Positions 10,989 through 22,398 of a stretch of 64,000 nt of DNA are shown one piece after another (position 1 is the first letter of the stretch; every line of letters starts with the position of its first letter). The stretch comes from Melampsora larici-populina 98AG31 (taxonomy: Eukaryota; Basidiomycota; Pucciniomycetes; Pucciniales; Melampsoraceae). The notes beneath the pieces were generated by a model, which was not told where the DNA came from, ran no database searches, and was given only the letters and a program-made list of their open reading frames with translations. The stretch is taken from positions 911,547-975,546 of the forward strand of contig NW_006768767.1 in the NCBI RefSeq assembly GCF_000204055.1, given 5' to 3'. Both the position numbers and the translations under genes were made by a program.

Positions 10989-11984
10989 TCAAAAGTCTGA
11001 AAGGTCTATATCGCAAAACAATGCCGAATCAGTTGAAAATACTCCAGATCTGAATAAAAAGAGATTTATAAAAAACATTACCGGAAACAAGAGTTCATCA
11101 CAGATAATTCGACGTAATGTATCAAGTAAAAACCTTTCAACTTTTCCCACATTTCTCAGTACATGTTTATCAGCATTACCAACTTCAGTGTGGATAAGCA
11201 TTTCCGGTAAGATTCTTGCACCAGGCGTCAGTTCAGATGGATGAAGTCCATCATCAACTTCTTGATCTGAAGTTGGACTAGGTTCCATGATTGTACAATG
11301 ACATCTTGATCGATCAGCTTCAATGGCCAAGATCACTTCAGCTGTAAATACGAATCCCATCACTCGCATCTTGACAGGCAAACTCATGAAGAGCGGTGCA
11401 GGATGATTAAGGACCAGTGCAGTTGATAGGTCGATCCGCATGTTCCCTGAATAGGTCACTCGTAAATGTAATTCGAGTGATGGTTGAGAAGATGAGCTAC
11501 GAGTTTGAGGTGATGGAAGTCTAGGTTCAGGAGCTCTTGAGGATTGTTGTGTATTCCGCCAGTCTGAGAAGTTTGAATGGGTTGGAGTAAGGAAAGCTGC
11601 ATGATCGCGTGGAGTTTCTACTGCTTGATGAGACCGATTGGGATTGAAGGAAGTTGCGATACTAGGAGAAGGTCTAGAACCGAGAAATCGACTATCAGAG
11701 TCGGGAGGATACCGATCGGCAGGTGATGGAGAGGCGGATTCATTATAATTTTGCTGAGATCTTGATGATTGAGCTCGTATATCAGCGTCAGAGAAAGCTT
11801 TACTGATATCACGAATGTCGATGATTTGAATCTCAGGAGAACTATCACCAAACTCGACTGATTGAATGATGATTGGATCTAGAAATGTTGGTAAAGGTAC
11901 TGATGGTAGTATTCGATTAAGTTGATCAGTTAGAGTCTTGGCCAGTAAAGGTGAAAGTGATGTCCAATCTATCTCCAATGACAT
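10989..11984 (-). CDS. MDM12: Mdm12, ERMES complex subunit
   Basis: A single open frame of 331 codons begins at ATG 11984. Mdm12 is a soluble SMP-domain lipid carrier of the ER-mitochondria encounter structure, bridging Mmm1 and Mdm34. The N-terminus MSLEIDWTSLS, the block VEFGDSSPEIQIIDIRDISKAF and the C-terminal HVLRNVGKVERFLLDTLRR followed by DELLFP are all characteristic. A Ser/Pro-rich, probably disordered insert occupies about residues 85-170, as in other fungi. After DELLFP a GTAATG could be a splice donor, so the last ~25 residues as read may be intronic. The true end is uncertain, and a MITE (10495-10857) sits immediately beyond. It is divergent from the aminopeptidase gene, with a shared 245 bp promoter region. 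Confidence 0.9.
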   Translation of the reverse strand: MSLEIDWTSLSPLLAKTLTDQLNRILPSVPLPTFLDPIIIQSVEFGDSSPEIQIIDIRDISKAFSDADIRAQSSRSQQNYNESASPSPADRYPPDSDSRFLGSRPSPSIATSFNPNRSHQAVETPRDHAAFLTPTHSNFSDWRNTQQSSRAPEPRLPSPQTRSSSSQPSLELHLRVTYSGNMRIDLSTALVLNHPAPLFMSLPVKMRVMGFVFTAEVILAIEADRSRCHCTIMEPSPTSDQEVDDGLHPSELTPGARILPEMLIHTEVGNADKHVLRNVGKVERFLLDTLRRIICDELLFPVMFFINLFLFRSGVFSTDSALFCDIDLSDF

Positions 11985-12229
11985 TGCTGACTTTGCAACT
12001 TCAAGTGCTCAGCCATGCCAACCCATCTCATTCTCATCTTTTAGAGTCGAAGATCCGGTCCGAGCTTATAAGCTAACTTCTTGTTTACCCAGGCGGGGGG
12101 TGACTTTGATACGTTTCTGGAGATGTTCAAAATTTGGAGAAATCTGTGAAATATGAAATGTCTTGACCTGTTCAGTAAAATGGTAAATCGATCCATCTGA
12201 TTTCCAACTTCCAATCCGAAGTTGATCGT
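11985..12229. promoter_or_regulatory. Shared divergent promoter region (MDM12 / aminopeptidase)
   Basis: The two start codons are 245 bp apart and face away from each other, so both promoters must lie here. No TATA box or named factor site was assigned. Confidence 0.45.
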
Positions 12230-15200
12230 ATGTCATTCGGGAATTCTAAAGCTCAACAAATCAAACTAAAAGAAGTCAAGAAACTTCAACCAAGAAGCTT
12301 GAAATCTACTTTCTTAATCAGTTTTATTGTTCTTATCGCAACTTACTTTATCAACAAGCTCTTCATTCAAAATCCAAAAATGGCAAAGAACTCAACTGCT
12401 GATGACTCAAAGTATCGATTATCGGATGATGTCATACCACTTCACTATGCATTAATCATCAAAACCGATCTCGAGTCAACTCCTCCTACTTTTCAAGGAA
12501 CGGCTCAAATTGATATCTTGATCAAGTCCGAAACAGATACTATTACCTTCCATGCTGCTCAGTCTCTCTCAGTCCTCAATGTGGTCATCCAAGCTGAAAG
12601 TTTGGGTAACACTCCCGAGCCAGCCAAATCAATCAGTTTCGATCACAAGTTTGAACGTTGCACAGTGGTGTTATCCAAACCGTTGCCGGCTAATACTAAG
12701 GCTACACTTGGAATGGTTTTCAAGGCTGAATTGGAAGGTAACATGATGGGTTACTATAAAGCTACATATGCCTTCGAAGGAAAGAAAGGTGTCTATGGTT
12801 TGACTCAATTTGAACCTACTGCTGCTCGTCGCGCATTCCCCTGCTGGGATGAGCCTGCAATCAGTGAGTTGATCTCTACTGTTGTCCGATTTCAGGCGCA
12901 TATATCCTGCTGACATAATCATTCTCCAAACCAATCTAATTTACAGAGGCCACCTTTCAAGTTTCGCTCATTACTCGAGCTGACACGGTTGCATTGGCCA
13001 ACACTTCCCCTACCTCTTCTGAACCATCTGTTGGGACTTTCAAAGCCTCGGATCTGATCACTAACCTTGAGGGATTAGACACAAATGCAAGCGAAGACAA
13101 AGCTTGGGTCTTGACCAAATTTGAACCCACTCCTAAAGTTTCAACCTACTTGGTCGCATGGGCAAATGGTAAACAGCTGATGTCTTTGAATCATTGAAGA
13201 GACTACGAGAGATTTAACTGACCTCTTGACTTTTTATTGATTCCAGGTCCTTTTCACTCCAAGGAGGGACATTACATCAGTCCTTTGACCAACAGAAAGG
13301 TTCCGCTTAGAGTGTTCGCCACTGGTGAACATGTCCATCAAACGCAACTCTTGCTCGACACCACCGCTCGAATCTTGCCAGTATATGAAAAAGTTGGCTA
13401 AGCTCTCACCCTGCTTCACTCGTTATTCTCGAGATGCTTACCACTATCTTGAGTTCAGATCTTCGATATCCCTTATCCTCTTTCTAAGGTAAATCCACCT
13501 GATCTTCAAAATAGCTACTTACTATGAGTTACTGACTGACTGACTGTTGTCATCTCTAGCTTGATACTTTAGTGGCCTCTGACTTCGATGCAGGTGCCAT
13601 GGAAAACGTAAGTTGGTACTACTACTACTCTACTTCTATGACTTTCCTCAGCGTTCGATATCTATGGCAATGGAGAGACTTACTAAAATTGAGTGGGCAT
13701 GCACTAGTGGGGTTTAATCACCTGTAGGGTCAGTTTGATCTTCCCTCGATCAATCATCTATATCAGTAATTTCCTAAGCTAAGTCTTGGTGTCTAATTTT
13801 TGCTCTGATAGACTTCAGTGGGCTTGTGTGACGAGGCATCAGGCATCGGGGCCCGAAAAAGAGTAGTGACTACTCAAAGTCACGAAGTAGCCCATCAATG
13901 GTTTGGAAATATAGTCACTATGAGTTGGTGGCAAGAACTCTGGCTCAATGAAGCCTTTGCCACCTTGATGGGGTACGTGATGTTGCACTCTTTGAGATAT
14001 TTCAATCCTGACTTGCTAATTTCGGGTTGATGCACGCCACAGAGAACTGGTGGTGATCGAGGAGATCGAGCCAAGTTGGTATGCGTCTGATGACTTCATC
14101 AACGCTCACCTTTCGCGAGCGCTCTCTCTTGACTCCAAGAGATCATCTCACGCCGTCGAGGTTCCGTGTCCCGATCCTGAGATGATCAATCAGATCTTTG
14201 ATGCAATTTCGTAGGCAGTTTTGACTCGTTTAATTTAATCAAAGTCCAGCATGATTAGTTTGTTGTTGACCTCGAACTGTTCTCTGCCACATGTTGCTTC
14301 TCTCTATTCAGATATTCCAAGGGAGCTTCGATCTTGAAGATGTTGGCCAACTTTGTAGGCAAAGAAAAGTTCTTGAAAGGAGTGTAGGTATTTTCTGCTC
14401 CTTTTTATTATTTATCGTATGAGTATACAAGACTAATGTATTTCTTTCCAGTTCGTTGTATCTCAAAGCGCATCTCTATGGAAATGGGACAACCAAAGAC
14501 CTGTGGGCCGGTATCGCAAAGGCAACCGGAAAGGACATTGAGAAGATAATGAGCAATTGGACCGGAAAGATCGGATTCCCGATCTTGACCGTTGAAGAGA
14601 ATGCTGATGGATTAAAGATCACTCAAAACCGTTTCTTGTCAACTGGAGATCCCAAAGTGAGTACAACTTAGACTACATAGGTTGGGGATTTGATTTTGAT
14701 CACTGCTCTACATAGCCCGAGGAAGATGAGACTCTTTGGTATGTGCCATTAGAGATCAAGACCGTTGGACAAGATGGATCAGTCCAGATCCAACATGATA
14801 TCATGGAGTCTCAAAGGGAAGTCTCGGTTTCCCTACCGAAGGTAAAGGATTTGGTTTACAAACTCAACGCGGATACATGCGGTGTCTGTAAGCTTTAGCA
14901 TCCACTGTGGTACCTGCTTGGACTTTACCAGGGACAAATTGGGTTGATAGACGGCTTGCTATGTTACAGACCGAGTTCGCTATCCCGCCGACCGCTTAAA
15001 GAGCCTTGGTGCTGAAATCGCAAAGGTTGACTCGGTCTTTACCGTTGCCGATAGAATGGGTCTGATTCAGGATGCGATTGAACTAGCCCAAGCCGGATAC
15101 TCTTCCACCTCGACTGTTCTCGATTTCTTAAAACCTCTTGGAAGCGAGAGAAACTACTTGGTTTGGTCAGAAATTCTGACAGGTACAGGGGCGGTTGCAG

Positions 15201-16331
15201 GCATACTATGGGAACAAGACGAAAAGTTGGTAGATAGCTTTGATCGTTTCAGGCTTCAGCTGGTAGAAGCTTTAGCCAAGGATATTGGCTTTGAGGGAAA
15301 CGGTCCGGAAGAGACTGAAGATCGGATTCAACTTCGAGTTAAAATCTTACAAGCCGCAGCAGCTGCCAAGGATCCCAAGTCTGTTTCATTTATTCCTTCG
15401 CATTGTAGTTTTTTGGACTTTGTTACTTCACTAGCAGATGAGAAAATAGGTGCTGATGTTGTTTTGGGATTGTTATTGTAGGGTTTTAGCAGAGATCAAA
15501 GAACGGTTCAAGCAATATACTGAGTCACAGAAAGCATCAGCTATACCAGCAGATCTAAGGCATATGATCTTTACATTTGGAGTCAAGTACGGAGGAGAAA
15601 AAGAGTATGAAAGTGTACTAGCAATCTACAGAAAGCCGTCGAACCCATCGGAGAAGCTTGCAGCGATGTATGCACTTTGTGCAACCACACAAGAGAAACT
15701 CATTCAGAAAACATTGTAAGCGTTGATATACTTTTGAGTCTGATAAAGTGATGAGGGGTGATCTATTGACTCGATTTCTTTGACTTCAAAAAACAGTGAT
15801 TTGATCTTAAGTGGAGAGGTGAAAGAACAAGACTTGTGAGTGCAGAGGATGAATTTGAAAACTGAGTGCCTTCGGTACATCCGAGCTTGTAAGAATTTCA
15901 CTAATACGCGTTTTGTTAATCTCTCAGTATGTACTTCTTTGCTGGATTGAGTGGAAACAAAGTCACTAGAAGAAAGATATGGGAGTTTGTTAAATCAGAT
16001 TACGATGACCTGATCAAACGATTTAAAGGAAATTTCTCAATTGGAAGATTATTTCAATTATCATTTTCAAGTTTTACAACAGAAGAAGATGCAAAGATGG
16101 TAGAAGAGTTCTTTAAAGATAAAGAGTAAGTTATTTCCCAAAAAAATATTATACCATATTGGAAGAAGGGCAATCTAAACTGATGAAACGTCATTATCAA
16201 TATTTAGTTGTTCAATTTTCCATTCTGCTCTTTCACAAGGTTTAGAAAAAGTTAATAGTCAAGCTAAATGGTTAAAGAGAGATTTAGAAGATATAAAGAA
16301 TTGGTTAAAAGTTAATCAATTCCTTTTGTGA
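12230..16331 (+). CDS. M1-family zinc aminopeptidase (puromycin-sensitive/Aap1-like)
   Basis: Sixteen exons can be joined in frame with GT-AG introns: 12230-12863, 12947-13168, 13247-13392, 13459-13488, 13560-13607, 13708-13728, 13812-13972, 14043-14210, 14312-14383, 14452-14656, 14716-14887, 14970-15378, 15482-15715, 15797-15835, 15928-16125 and 16208-16331 (2883 nt, 960 aa). It removes N-terminal residues from peptides. The substrate-binding motif GAMEN falls at the 3' end of exon 5. The zinc motif HEVAHQWFGNIVT with the third ligand in NEAF is in exon 7. FDIPYPLSK and ASDFDAGAMEN are typical, and an ERAP1-like helical domain follows. Exon 6 has only 21 bases but is needed to complete GAMENWGLITCRTS. 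Residues 22-42 form a hydrophobic segment, so the long form may be a type II membrane protein. A second ATG at codon 51 (12380) would give the usual cytosolic form. No defects were seen. Confidence 0.95.
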
Positions 16332-16616
16332 AAGTTAACTTGATAAAGTTTTAGTTTTAGTTTGTTTGTTTGTTTGATGAGTTTTTGTTAAGCATTGTTA
16401 TGGTGTGAATTGATTGATTTTTTGAAATGAAAGTGGTTCTTTGAAAGTTTAAGATGGTTTTTATGATTGATTGAAGCTAAGGTGGTTTTAGATGTTGGGT
16501 TCATCTTTTGTAGGCAGGGAAAGATGGAGTCTGTTCCAGATTGAATTGACGAAGGTGACTGCAATTAGCTGCCTGCCGGTGTCATGCCATTTCAAAATGC
16601 ATACAGCCCACAAAGC
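16332..16616. other. Aminopeptidase 3' region
   Basis: T-rich 3' flank, probably carrying the polyadenylation region. It ends in the 9-bp duplication CCACAAAGC (16608-16616) of the following element. Confidence 0.4.
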
Positions 16617-17227
16617 TTAGCTTGAACAAGCCCTCTCTGCGCGGCCACGTCCGCGCGCCTTGCAGAGGGGCTTGGGACTAATCGTCAAATTCTGGCACAG
16701 AGACTCCAAGGATTAAGTCCTCTTAAGTTGTTTTTTGGCTTTTCCGGCGTTCCTCACTGATCAACAACAGTTTGGCTTGCAGGCAAAGTGCTTTGAAATA
16801 ATTTTGCACATGTGTTTCACCACTGATTGACCCGGAAAAATCCTCCATTTGGTGAAGCTTGAGGTTCCTTTTCAAGCTTTATGTCTGCCCTGTAAGGGGT
16901 GGCCCGCACTGTACAGCCTGTATTTACAACGTAAAGCGACTTGAAATCCAAAAAGGGCATTGTTGTAAAGATTTTCATCTCATTTTCTTGGCCACATCAC
17001 CCAGGATATCTAAGATATGCGCATACCAGGATGTGTACAACATTGTGCTGAAGACGGTTGCCTGCAAGGGAAATTAGTGTTTATCAGCAAGGAAACCCGG
17101 AAAAAGCAAAAAACAACTGAAGAGGACTTAATCCTTGGAGTCTCCATGCCAGAATTTGATGATTAGTCCCAAGCCCCTCTGCAAGGCGCGCGGACATGGC
17201 CGCGCAGAGAGGGCTTGTTCAAGCTAA
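16617..17227. mobile_element. MULE-type foldback MITE, family A copy 2
   Basis: It begins TTAGCTTGAACAAGCC and ends with the complement, like 3100-3776, with diverged interior. It is 611 bp and non-coding. The flanks 16608-16616 and 17228-17236 are both CCACAAAGC. The target differs from that of copy 1 while the element ends are identical, which fixes the element boundaries and the 9-bp duplication size. Confidence 0.9.
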
Positions 17228-17236
17228 CCACAAAGC

Positions 17237-19086
17237 CAACCGCAAACTCAAACCCTGGGCCTTGCGCAGTTCTAGGGTATGTGAGCACACCAAGTGTGTT
17301 TGGTGAATGAATTGTCATAGCTGACGGCATACAAACTGCCAAAGTACGAAGATGGTTGGCATACTTTGGTTCAATTTTTGAACTATTATTAGACAGGTTT
17401 CACATAGTTTGATCAAAAACTTATTGGAAGGAAATAAGAATGAAAGATCACAAAACAAGATCTGGTGTTAAACAGAAAAAGTTGTAAAACCCTTCAGGTC
17501 TTCATGACAGGGTCAAAATCATTTGGAATTTTAAAATCAGATTTTCTATTTCCACAAACACAAAGATTTAGTGTTCAAATTATGATGAAGATTATTTTTC
17601 TATTGGTACATCTTTGATATTGTTTTCAAGGAGATGTTCTTGCACACTCAGTTTGGGTGATGAAGTATGTAAAAAGCACAGATGGACTGTGGAATTTGGA
17701 CTTAGCAAGAAGTTATAACCCTGTTGAGTGGCATGTTTCTTTGCAGAATTCCACCTCAGGAATCAAGAGGAAAAAGTTCAACACATCTAATAAAGTGATC
17801 TATCTCTACAGTCAATACTCTTCCTCTTGAATCACTTACGTAACTTATATGGAAGATGATCAAAATAAAAAAACTTGGGAAGATATGAAAAATATAAAAG
17901 CAGCAGCTGGCCATACCTATAGAACAGATAGCAGAATTTGAGAAGAAAATCGTGTCAAGTAGTCCTGTTATAAGAGATATTCATAGACTCACACCACAAG
18001 GTGACTGTTCACTCAGACCATGTGAGATGGGACCAACCACCAAAAGAATTATATTCAAAAGTCTTATCATTTTTGATCACAAATTGGTAATCAATCATTG
18101 ACCAATGGTCTTCAAATCTTCTCGATCTTTCAATCAATGACAAAAAATAGTGAGATTAAATCACTATAATTAAAATCCTCATCAAGAGATAAAATATGGT
18201 GAATTGTATGGAACTGACATGATCAAGTTCATTGATCTAGTAGAAATATTAGTAATAGCAGGTCATATAAATTGTGATACATTTGGATCCATTCGTGATG
18301 CAATAACTTTTGCAGTTCTGAAGCAAATCACTTGATTTTAAGTTCATTGCAAAGGTGAGTCTTTCCCCTACAATTATCATTTAGACATCACATCTGTAGC
18401 CGTTCTGCAAAACTTTCTACATAGCTATTTATGCAAGACCATTTGAACAGATATAGAGTGTTTACATGACTAGATAACACCACACTTTCTTTACAAAGGA
18501 GAATAGTTCAGCTTTTGAATGAACCAAAAATCAAGTTATTTGGAGTAGAATTGCAAAAGTCATTGTTGACTTTGGACCACAGAATACTGTCTTCACAATC
18601 ATGGGCCAAATATCAGGTATTGTTGCAGGTGGGTCTTTGATAATGTTCACCATTTCTTGTTAGTACACCAACCAATATTGGTGTGTAAAATATGAAAAAA
18701 GACTCATAATGGAATAAGGTGCAATTTTTTTTAGCTTTTTTGCTCTGTTCCTGTTGCCTCAGGATTTTTCTACATCATTGGTTTTCTTTTCTGTCTGGTA
18801 AAGATTATATTTTTTGTAGTGTTATCTGACTCAATTTATCTCATGTCAAGCTTGTTTACTACCCGGGTGACTGGTTATTGCTTTTTGTTGATCTCCATTG
18901 GTTGCACTTCTTTGTGTATAGAGATCATTATACATATACAGATACTTGCTCAGGTTCAACACACTTGGAGAAAAATTCTATGTCAGTATCACAAACCAAA
19001 TGCCTAGCTCACCAACACTTCCAGGACCTCATGAAGAGCCAACACTGACACAAAACCTAGGACTTTATCCAACCACAACAGTACCC
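17237..19086. other. Long intergenic stretch, no gene recognised
   Basis: AT-rich sequence without a supported coding region, RNA gene or paired terminal repeat. Phrases such as TTGACTTTGG and GGACCACAG recur loosely near 18560, 21730 and 26120, suggesting old shared repeat material. Confidence 0.4.
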
Positions 19087-19579
19087 TTAGAGCATCCACT
19101 ATGGTGGGAGTTTTGTATTGTAAATTCCATGTTCCTGAGCACAAAATTTGAACATGTATCACCGTGTCCGCCAAAAGTGCGCCGGACGCCCGGTGAGCTT
19201 GAAAGTCCAGCAGAAGTGCAGCATTTTCGAGTATTCGCTAAAAAGCGCCCGCTTTAGGCGCGTGACCTTCAGCTAAGCAAGGTTAGCCGAACCTTTGTAA
19301 CTTTCACGTCTGCTCACTCAAACCTGCTGGCGCAGGTAGTTGAGTCGTGAGCTGCTCAGGACCAATCTTGTGCCCTTTGATGGTTGTTCTTACCGCACTC
19401 ACTAGGAACACGCCTTAGGGGCTTGAATCAAAAATTCAAGATATTCAAGAACTGACAAAGAGTTCGAGGGGGTGAGATCACATGGCTCATTCACTTCAAA
19501 AGAATGGGCCCGAGAAATAATAAACATGTATCATGATAACGTGACGAGATATCATTCGAATTCGAATTGCGATTTGAAG

Positions 19580-19992
19580 ATGCCTCTCAATTATTCAAAG
19601 TGGGATGCTCTTGAGGTGAACTAATCCAACATCATATCAAGCTTATTGATATGGAAACTGACTCTAATTTCTCTTATCATCTTAGCTCTCGGATGATTCC
19701 GACGTTGAAGTTCATCCAAAGTAAGTCAAGATTTCTTCTGCTTTCCTATGAATCGAAATCCTTCCTGATCATCACTATCTTCCTTTAAATTTCAATCTGT
19801 AGTGTTGATAAACGTAGTTTTATTCGAATGAAACAAAGAAAGATTCATCAAGAAAGAGAAGAACGTAAGATGAAGATCGAATCATTAAAACATGAAGAAG
19901 AACTCAATCAGAAATTATTAAAAGAAATGAAAGATTCAATTAAAGAAGTTGAATCAGATGGAATCCAATCGATGAGAAAAACAGCTATGTAG
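19580..19992 (+). pseudogene. CDC37 5' fragment (Hsp90 co-chaperone N-terminus)
   Basis: Three exons, 19580-19615, 19686-19720 and 19803-19992, encode 86 residues: MPLNYSKWDALELSDDSDVE, then HPNVDKRSFIRMKQRKIH and a charged coiled coil. This is the kinase-binding N-terminus of Cdc37, including the conserved Ser after ELSDD that is phosphorylated in the family. The conserved Trp of SFIRWKQ is Met here. Splice sites are intact. Family members have roughly 400-500 residues, but this frame stops at TAG 19990-19992, and the Hsp90-binding middle domain is not found in the rest of the window. It lies within the inverted-repeat structure 19090-21637, so it is either a captured 5' piece or a host locus broken by insertion. 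Capture is favoured because the 3' part is absent on both sides of the nested element. Confidence 0.85.
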
Positions 19993-20093
19993 TCAACTTT
20001 CAGCTACAGGTGGAAGCGGGTTGATTTATTAAATTCTGTACAATCAGTACAATCATGGATTCACGTTTCAACAGTAATACAGTAAAATAGTAG

Positions 20094-20102
20094 GATATCT
20101 CA
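20094..20102. repeat. 9-bp target-site duplication (GATATCTCA)
   Basis: It is identical to 21254-21262, bracketing the element 20103-21253. Confidence 0.9.
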
Positions 20103-21253
20103 TAAACTTAGCAAAGTCCCACGCTCGCGCATCCTCGCGAGGCGTCGAGCGAGGGACTTATGCCAAACTTGCACAAACTCCTTACTCAGGGTTGGAGGCT
20201 TTTGCAGGAGAGCGCCTTAAAAGGCCTCTACAGCTTTTCCCTTCAAGCAATGGTTCTCTGGACCAAAGGAAAAGGTTGTTCGCCATTCTTTTGCACACAT
20301 TGTACATGTTTTTTTTCCCAAGGAAGTTGCTCCCCTCCTTTCTTTAAATCGTCTCAAAGTTTCTAAAAATTTGTATGTAGATGTAACATGTGTGAGCTTT
20401 ATGTAGCTAGACTGCGGAGGAGAAAACACGACAAAACTCGTGCCGAAACTGTATATGCTTTAGGAATTAATCCTCGCCTCATCTATAGAAGACGGGTGCT
20501 AGTCAGTACTTTGATGAAGCCAGTATCTTAAGAACAGCTGTGGTCTTGGCTAATCCTTGGGATCTTTATCATGGTAATCTTCATTTAGAATCTACTTTTA
20601 TTCAACAAATTTATTCTCGTGTACTTGCTTTTAGTCTAAGGTAAAGTAGATCTTCAATTCTTTTTTCATCGAGTTTTTTATCTTTTATAAAAATTTTTTA
20701 AAGAAATTGATATCCAGATTTGATGGGTTTCAAAACCGAATCGTTCGCTTTCTTTTTCTTCCACAGATCGATGTTTAAATGTCATAAAGATTGTTTTTTA
20801 ACTGCTAACCAATCTAATGACCCATCAATGAAAGTAGATGTCGACTTACTATTCTCTGATCCATATCAAACCCAATACAATTTTTGTGACTCGAGTGTTA
20901 TCTTACTTGGACAAAATAGAAAAAACAAAAGATACTTAACACTCGCAGCAGTGACACTACAATGCTACATGTTACAGGTGAAAGTTTTTTAGAAACTTTG
21001 AGACGATTTTATGGAATGAGGGGAGCAACTTCCTCGGGGAAAAAAAACATGTACAATGTGTGCAAAAGACCTGTGAACATTTTTTTTCTTGGGTCCAGAG
21101 TTCCGTTACTTGAAGGAAAAGGCAGTAGAGGGGTTTGAAGGTGCTCTCCTGCAAAAGCCTCCAACCCTGAGTAAGGAGTTTGTGCAAGTTTGGCATAAGT
21201 CCCTCGCTCGACGCCTCGCGAGGATGCGCGAGCGTGGGACTTTGATAAGTTTA
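20103..21253. mobile_element. MULE-type non-autonomous element, family B, with captured gene sequence
   Basis: The 1151 bp element has terminal inverted repeats of about 270 bp (20103-20370 and 20985-21253). They start TAAACTTAKCAAAGTCCC and run through CACGCTCGCGCATCCTCGCG. It is flanked by the 9-bp duplication GATATCTCA. The non-repeat core (20371-20984) contains exon-like pieces of an alpha/beta hydrolase, making it a Pack-MULE in form. Related ends occur at 34539-34563, 41997-42054 and 44825-45338. Confidence 0.88.
20521..20643 (+). pseudogene. Alpha/beta-hydrolase (ABHD1/3, EMB8-like) fragment
   Basis: One frame reads EASILRTAVVLANPWDLYHG then NLHLESTFIQQIYSRVLAFS, ending at a plausible splice donor (AG|GTAAAG at about 20641). 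The pattern AANPWDL...YS+ is typical of the middle of the EMB8/ABHD1/ABHD3 esterase family (yeast Eht1/Eeb1/YMR210W relatives). Flanking sequence in the element (20740-20990) has another short open frame that may be a further exon, but it is not recognised. There is no catalytic Ser, Asp or His set, so it is a fragment. The family call rests on recall of the motif only. Confidence 0.5.
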
Positions 21254-21262
21254 GATATCTCA

Positions 21263-22398
21263 CATGCCACAAACAACTCTGTTTGGTCAGTATAAGGATA
21301 GTGCTCGTTAATCAAGGATCTTCGAAAAATGCTCAGATAGAACTACACATACATACAATTTGAACAATGAGTGATGGTAAAGATGGTACTTCAGGTGGTG
21401 TCCAGTCCACTCAGTGAGATGGCTTGAATATGACTGAGTTAAACGCGGAAGTTGAAGCTGGCTCAGTGAGCAGTGGCTACTGCGAGGCTCAGTCATTCTA
21501 ACATTGTAGAACAAAGATTGTAGAAAAACCGAACATCTGCTGTAGGCAGAGCTCACCGGACGTCCGGCGCATTTATGGCGGACACGGTGTATGTGTTACC
21601 CAAGTTGGTAACCACATGAAATCCACTGTGGGATGATTTACTGTCTGCTTTACTTAGTTCCTACAAAAAATCAAGTTGTAGGTGTTTGCAGATTTGAACA
21701 CGCGGGGTGAAAGATTTGACACAGTTGTATGGACCACAGGTCTAAAACAGGTCCACAGTGGACCTGGCTGTATTTTGGCAATAAACTGACACTATATCAT
21801 GTTGTTAACACAACCATAGTGGGTGCTGTTATCTTTTTGATAATCCTGATCAAGACTGTTTTTGGAGCACAATACAACCCACAAGGCTTGAGTGGTTATA
21901 ATAATATATGACATGCTATTTCCCAAGGGTCTCATGAGTCTGTGATGAACAGTGTATATATCATGGTGGTGTAGTAAGTGCCAGCCCGTTATTGGATTGA
22001 ACAAAGGGGAGGTACATATCTTCCAAACACCTTGTCAATACGAGACAAGGATATTTTTCCAATTCACAAAGTGCAGTGTTGGAGTTACTTTGTGGATGTA
22101 ATAATCGACTTTGGCAAGAATTATGTTTCGTAGTTTCTGAGCCACTTAAATCAAGGGGTCTAACATTTTTCGTTCTCAGTGAAAAGCTAGATGATGAATA
22201 CTTATGTGAATATCTTTAGGTTGCAATGTTCAGCATTTTAGTCAATTCAATTGACTAGGGTATCATCATCTATGCTGTGTTCTCTTTTCTGCAATCTTAA
22301 CTTGAGCAACATGCACTTCGATTGGTAGGGCATCTAGTCCCAGCAAGAGGCTCGTCCCATGATCCAATGATTATTTCGACATTTCACGGTTTGCTACC
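21263..22398. other. Intergenic between composite element and PheRS
   Basis: The first part is the right arm of the composite inverted repeat. The rest is AT-rich and has no recognised gene. A GTCCACAGTGGAC palindrome occurs near 21752. Confidence 0.4.

Larger units (their letters stand above)
19090..21637. mobile_element. Composite inverted-repeat element carrying a CDC37 fragment
   Basis: Inverted blocks sharing CACCGTGTCCGCCA and GCGCCGGACG(C/T)CCGGTGAGCT lie at about 19158-19202 and 21554-21599. The outermost ends look like GAGCATCCACTATGG on the left and CCACTGTGGGATGAT on the right, with TTA on both sides (19087-19089 and 21638-21640). A 3-bp TTA duplication would suit a PIF/Harbinger-like element, but this is inferred. 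Inside are the 5' part of CDC37 (19580-19992) and a nested MULE-type element (20103-21253). No transposase is present. Boundaries are less certain than those of the MULE-type elements. Confidence 0.5.

Noticed and set aside
15379..15480. Read-through of aminopeptidase exon 12 into SVSFIPSHCSFLDFV
   Set aside because: A GT-AG intron of 103 bp (15379-15481) joins DPK directly to VLAEIKERF in frame, which fits the family better.
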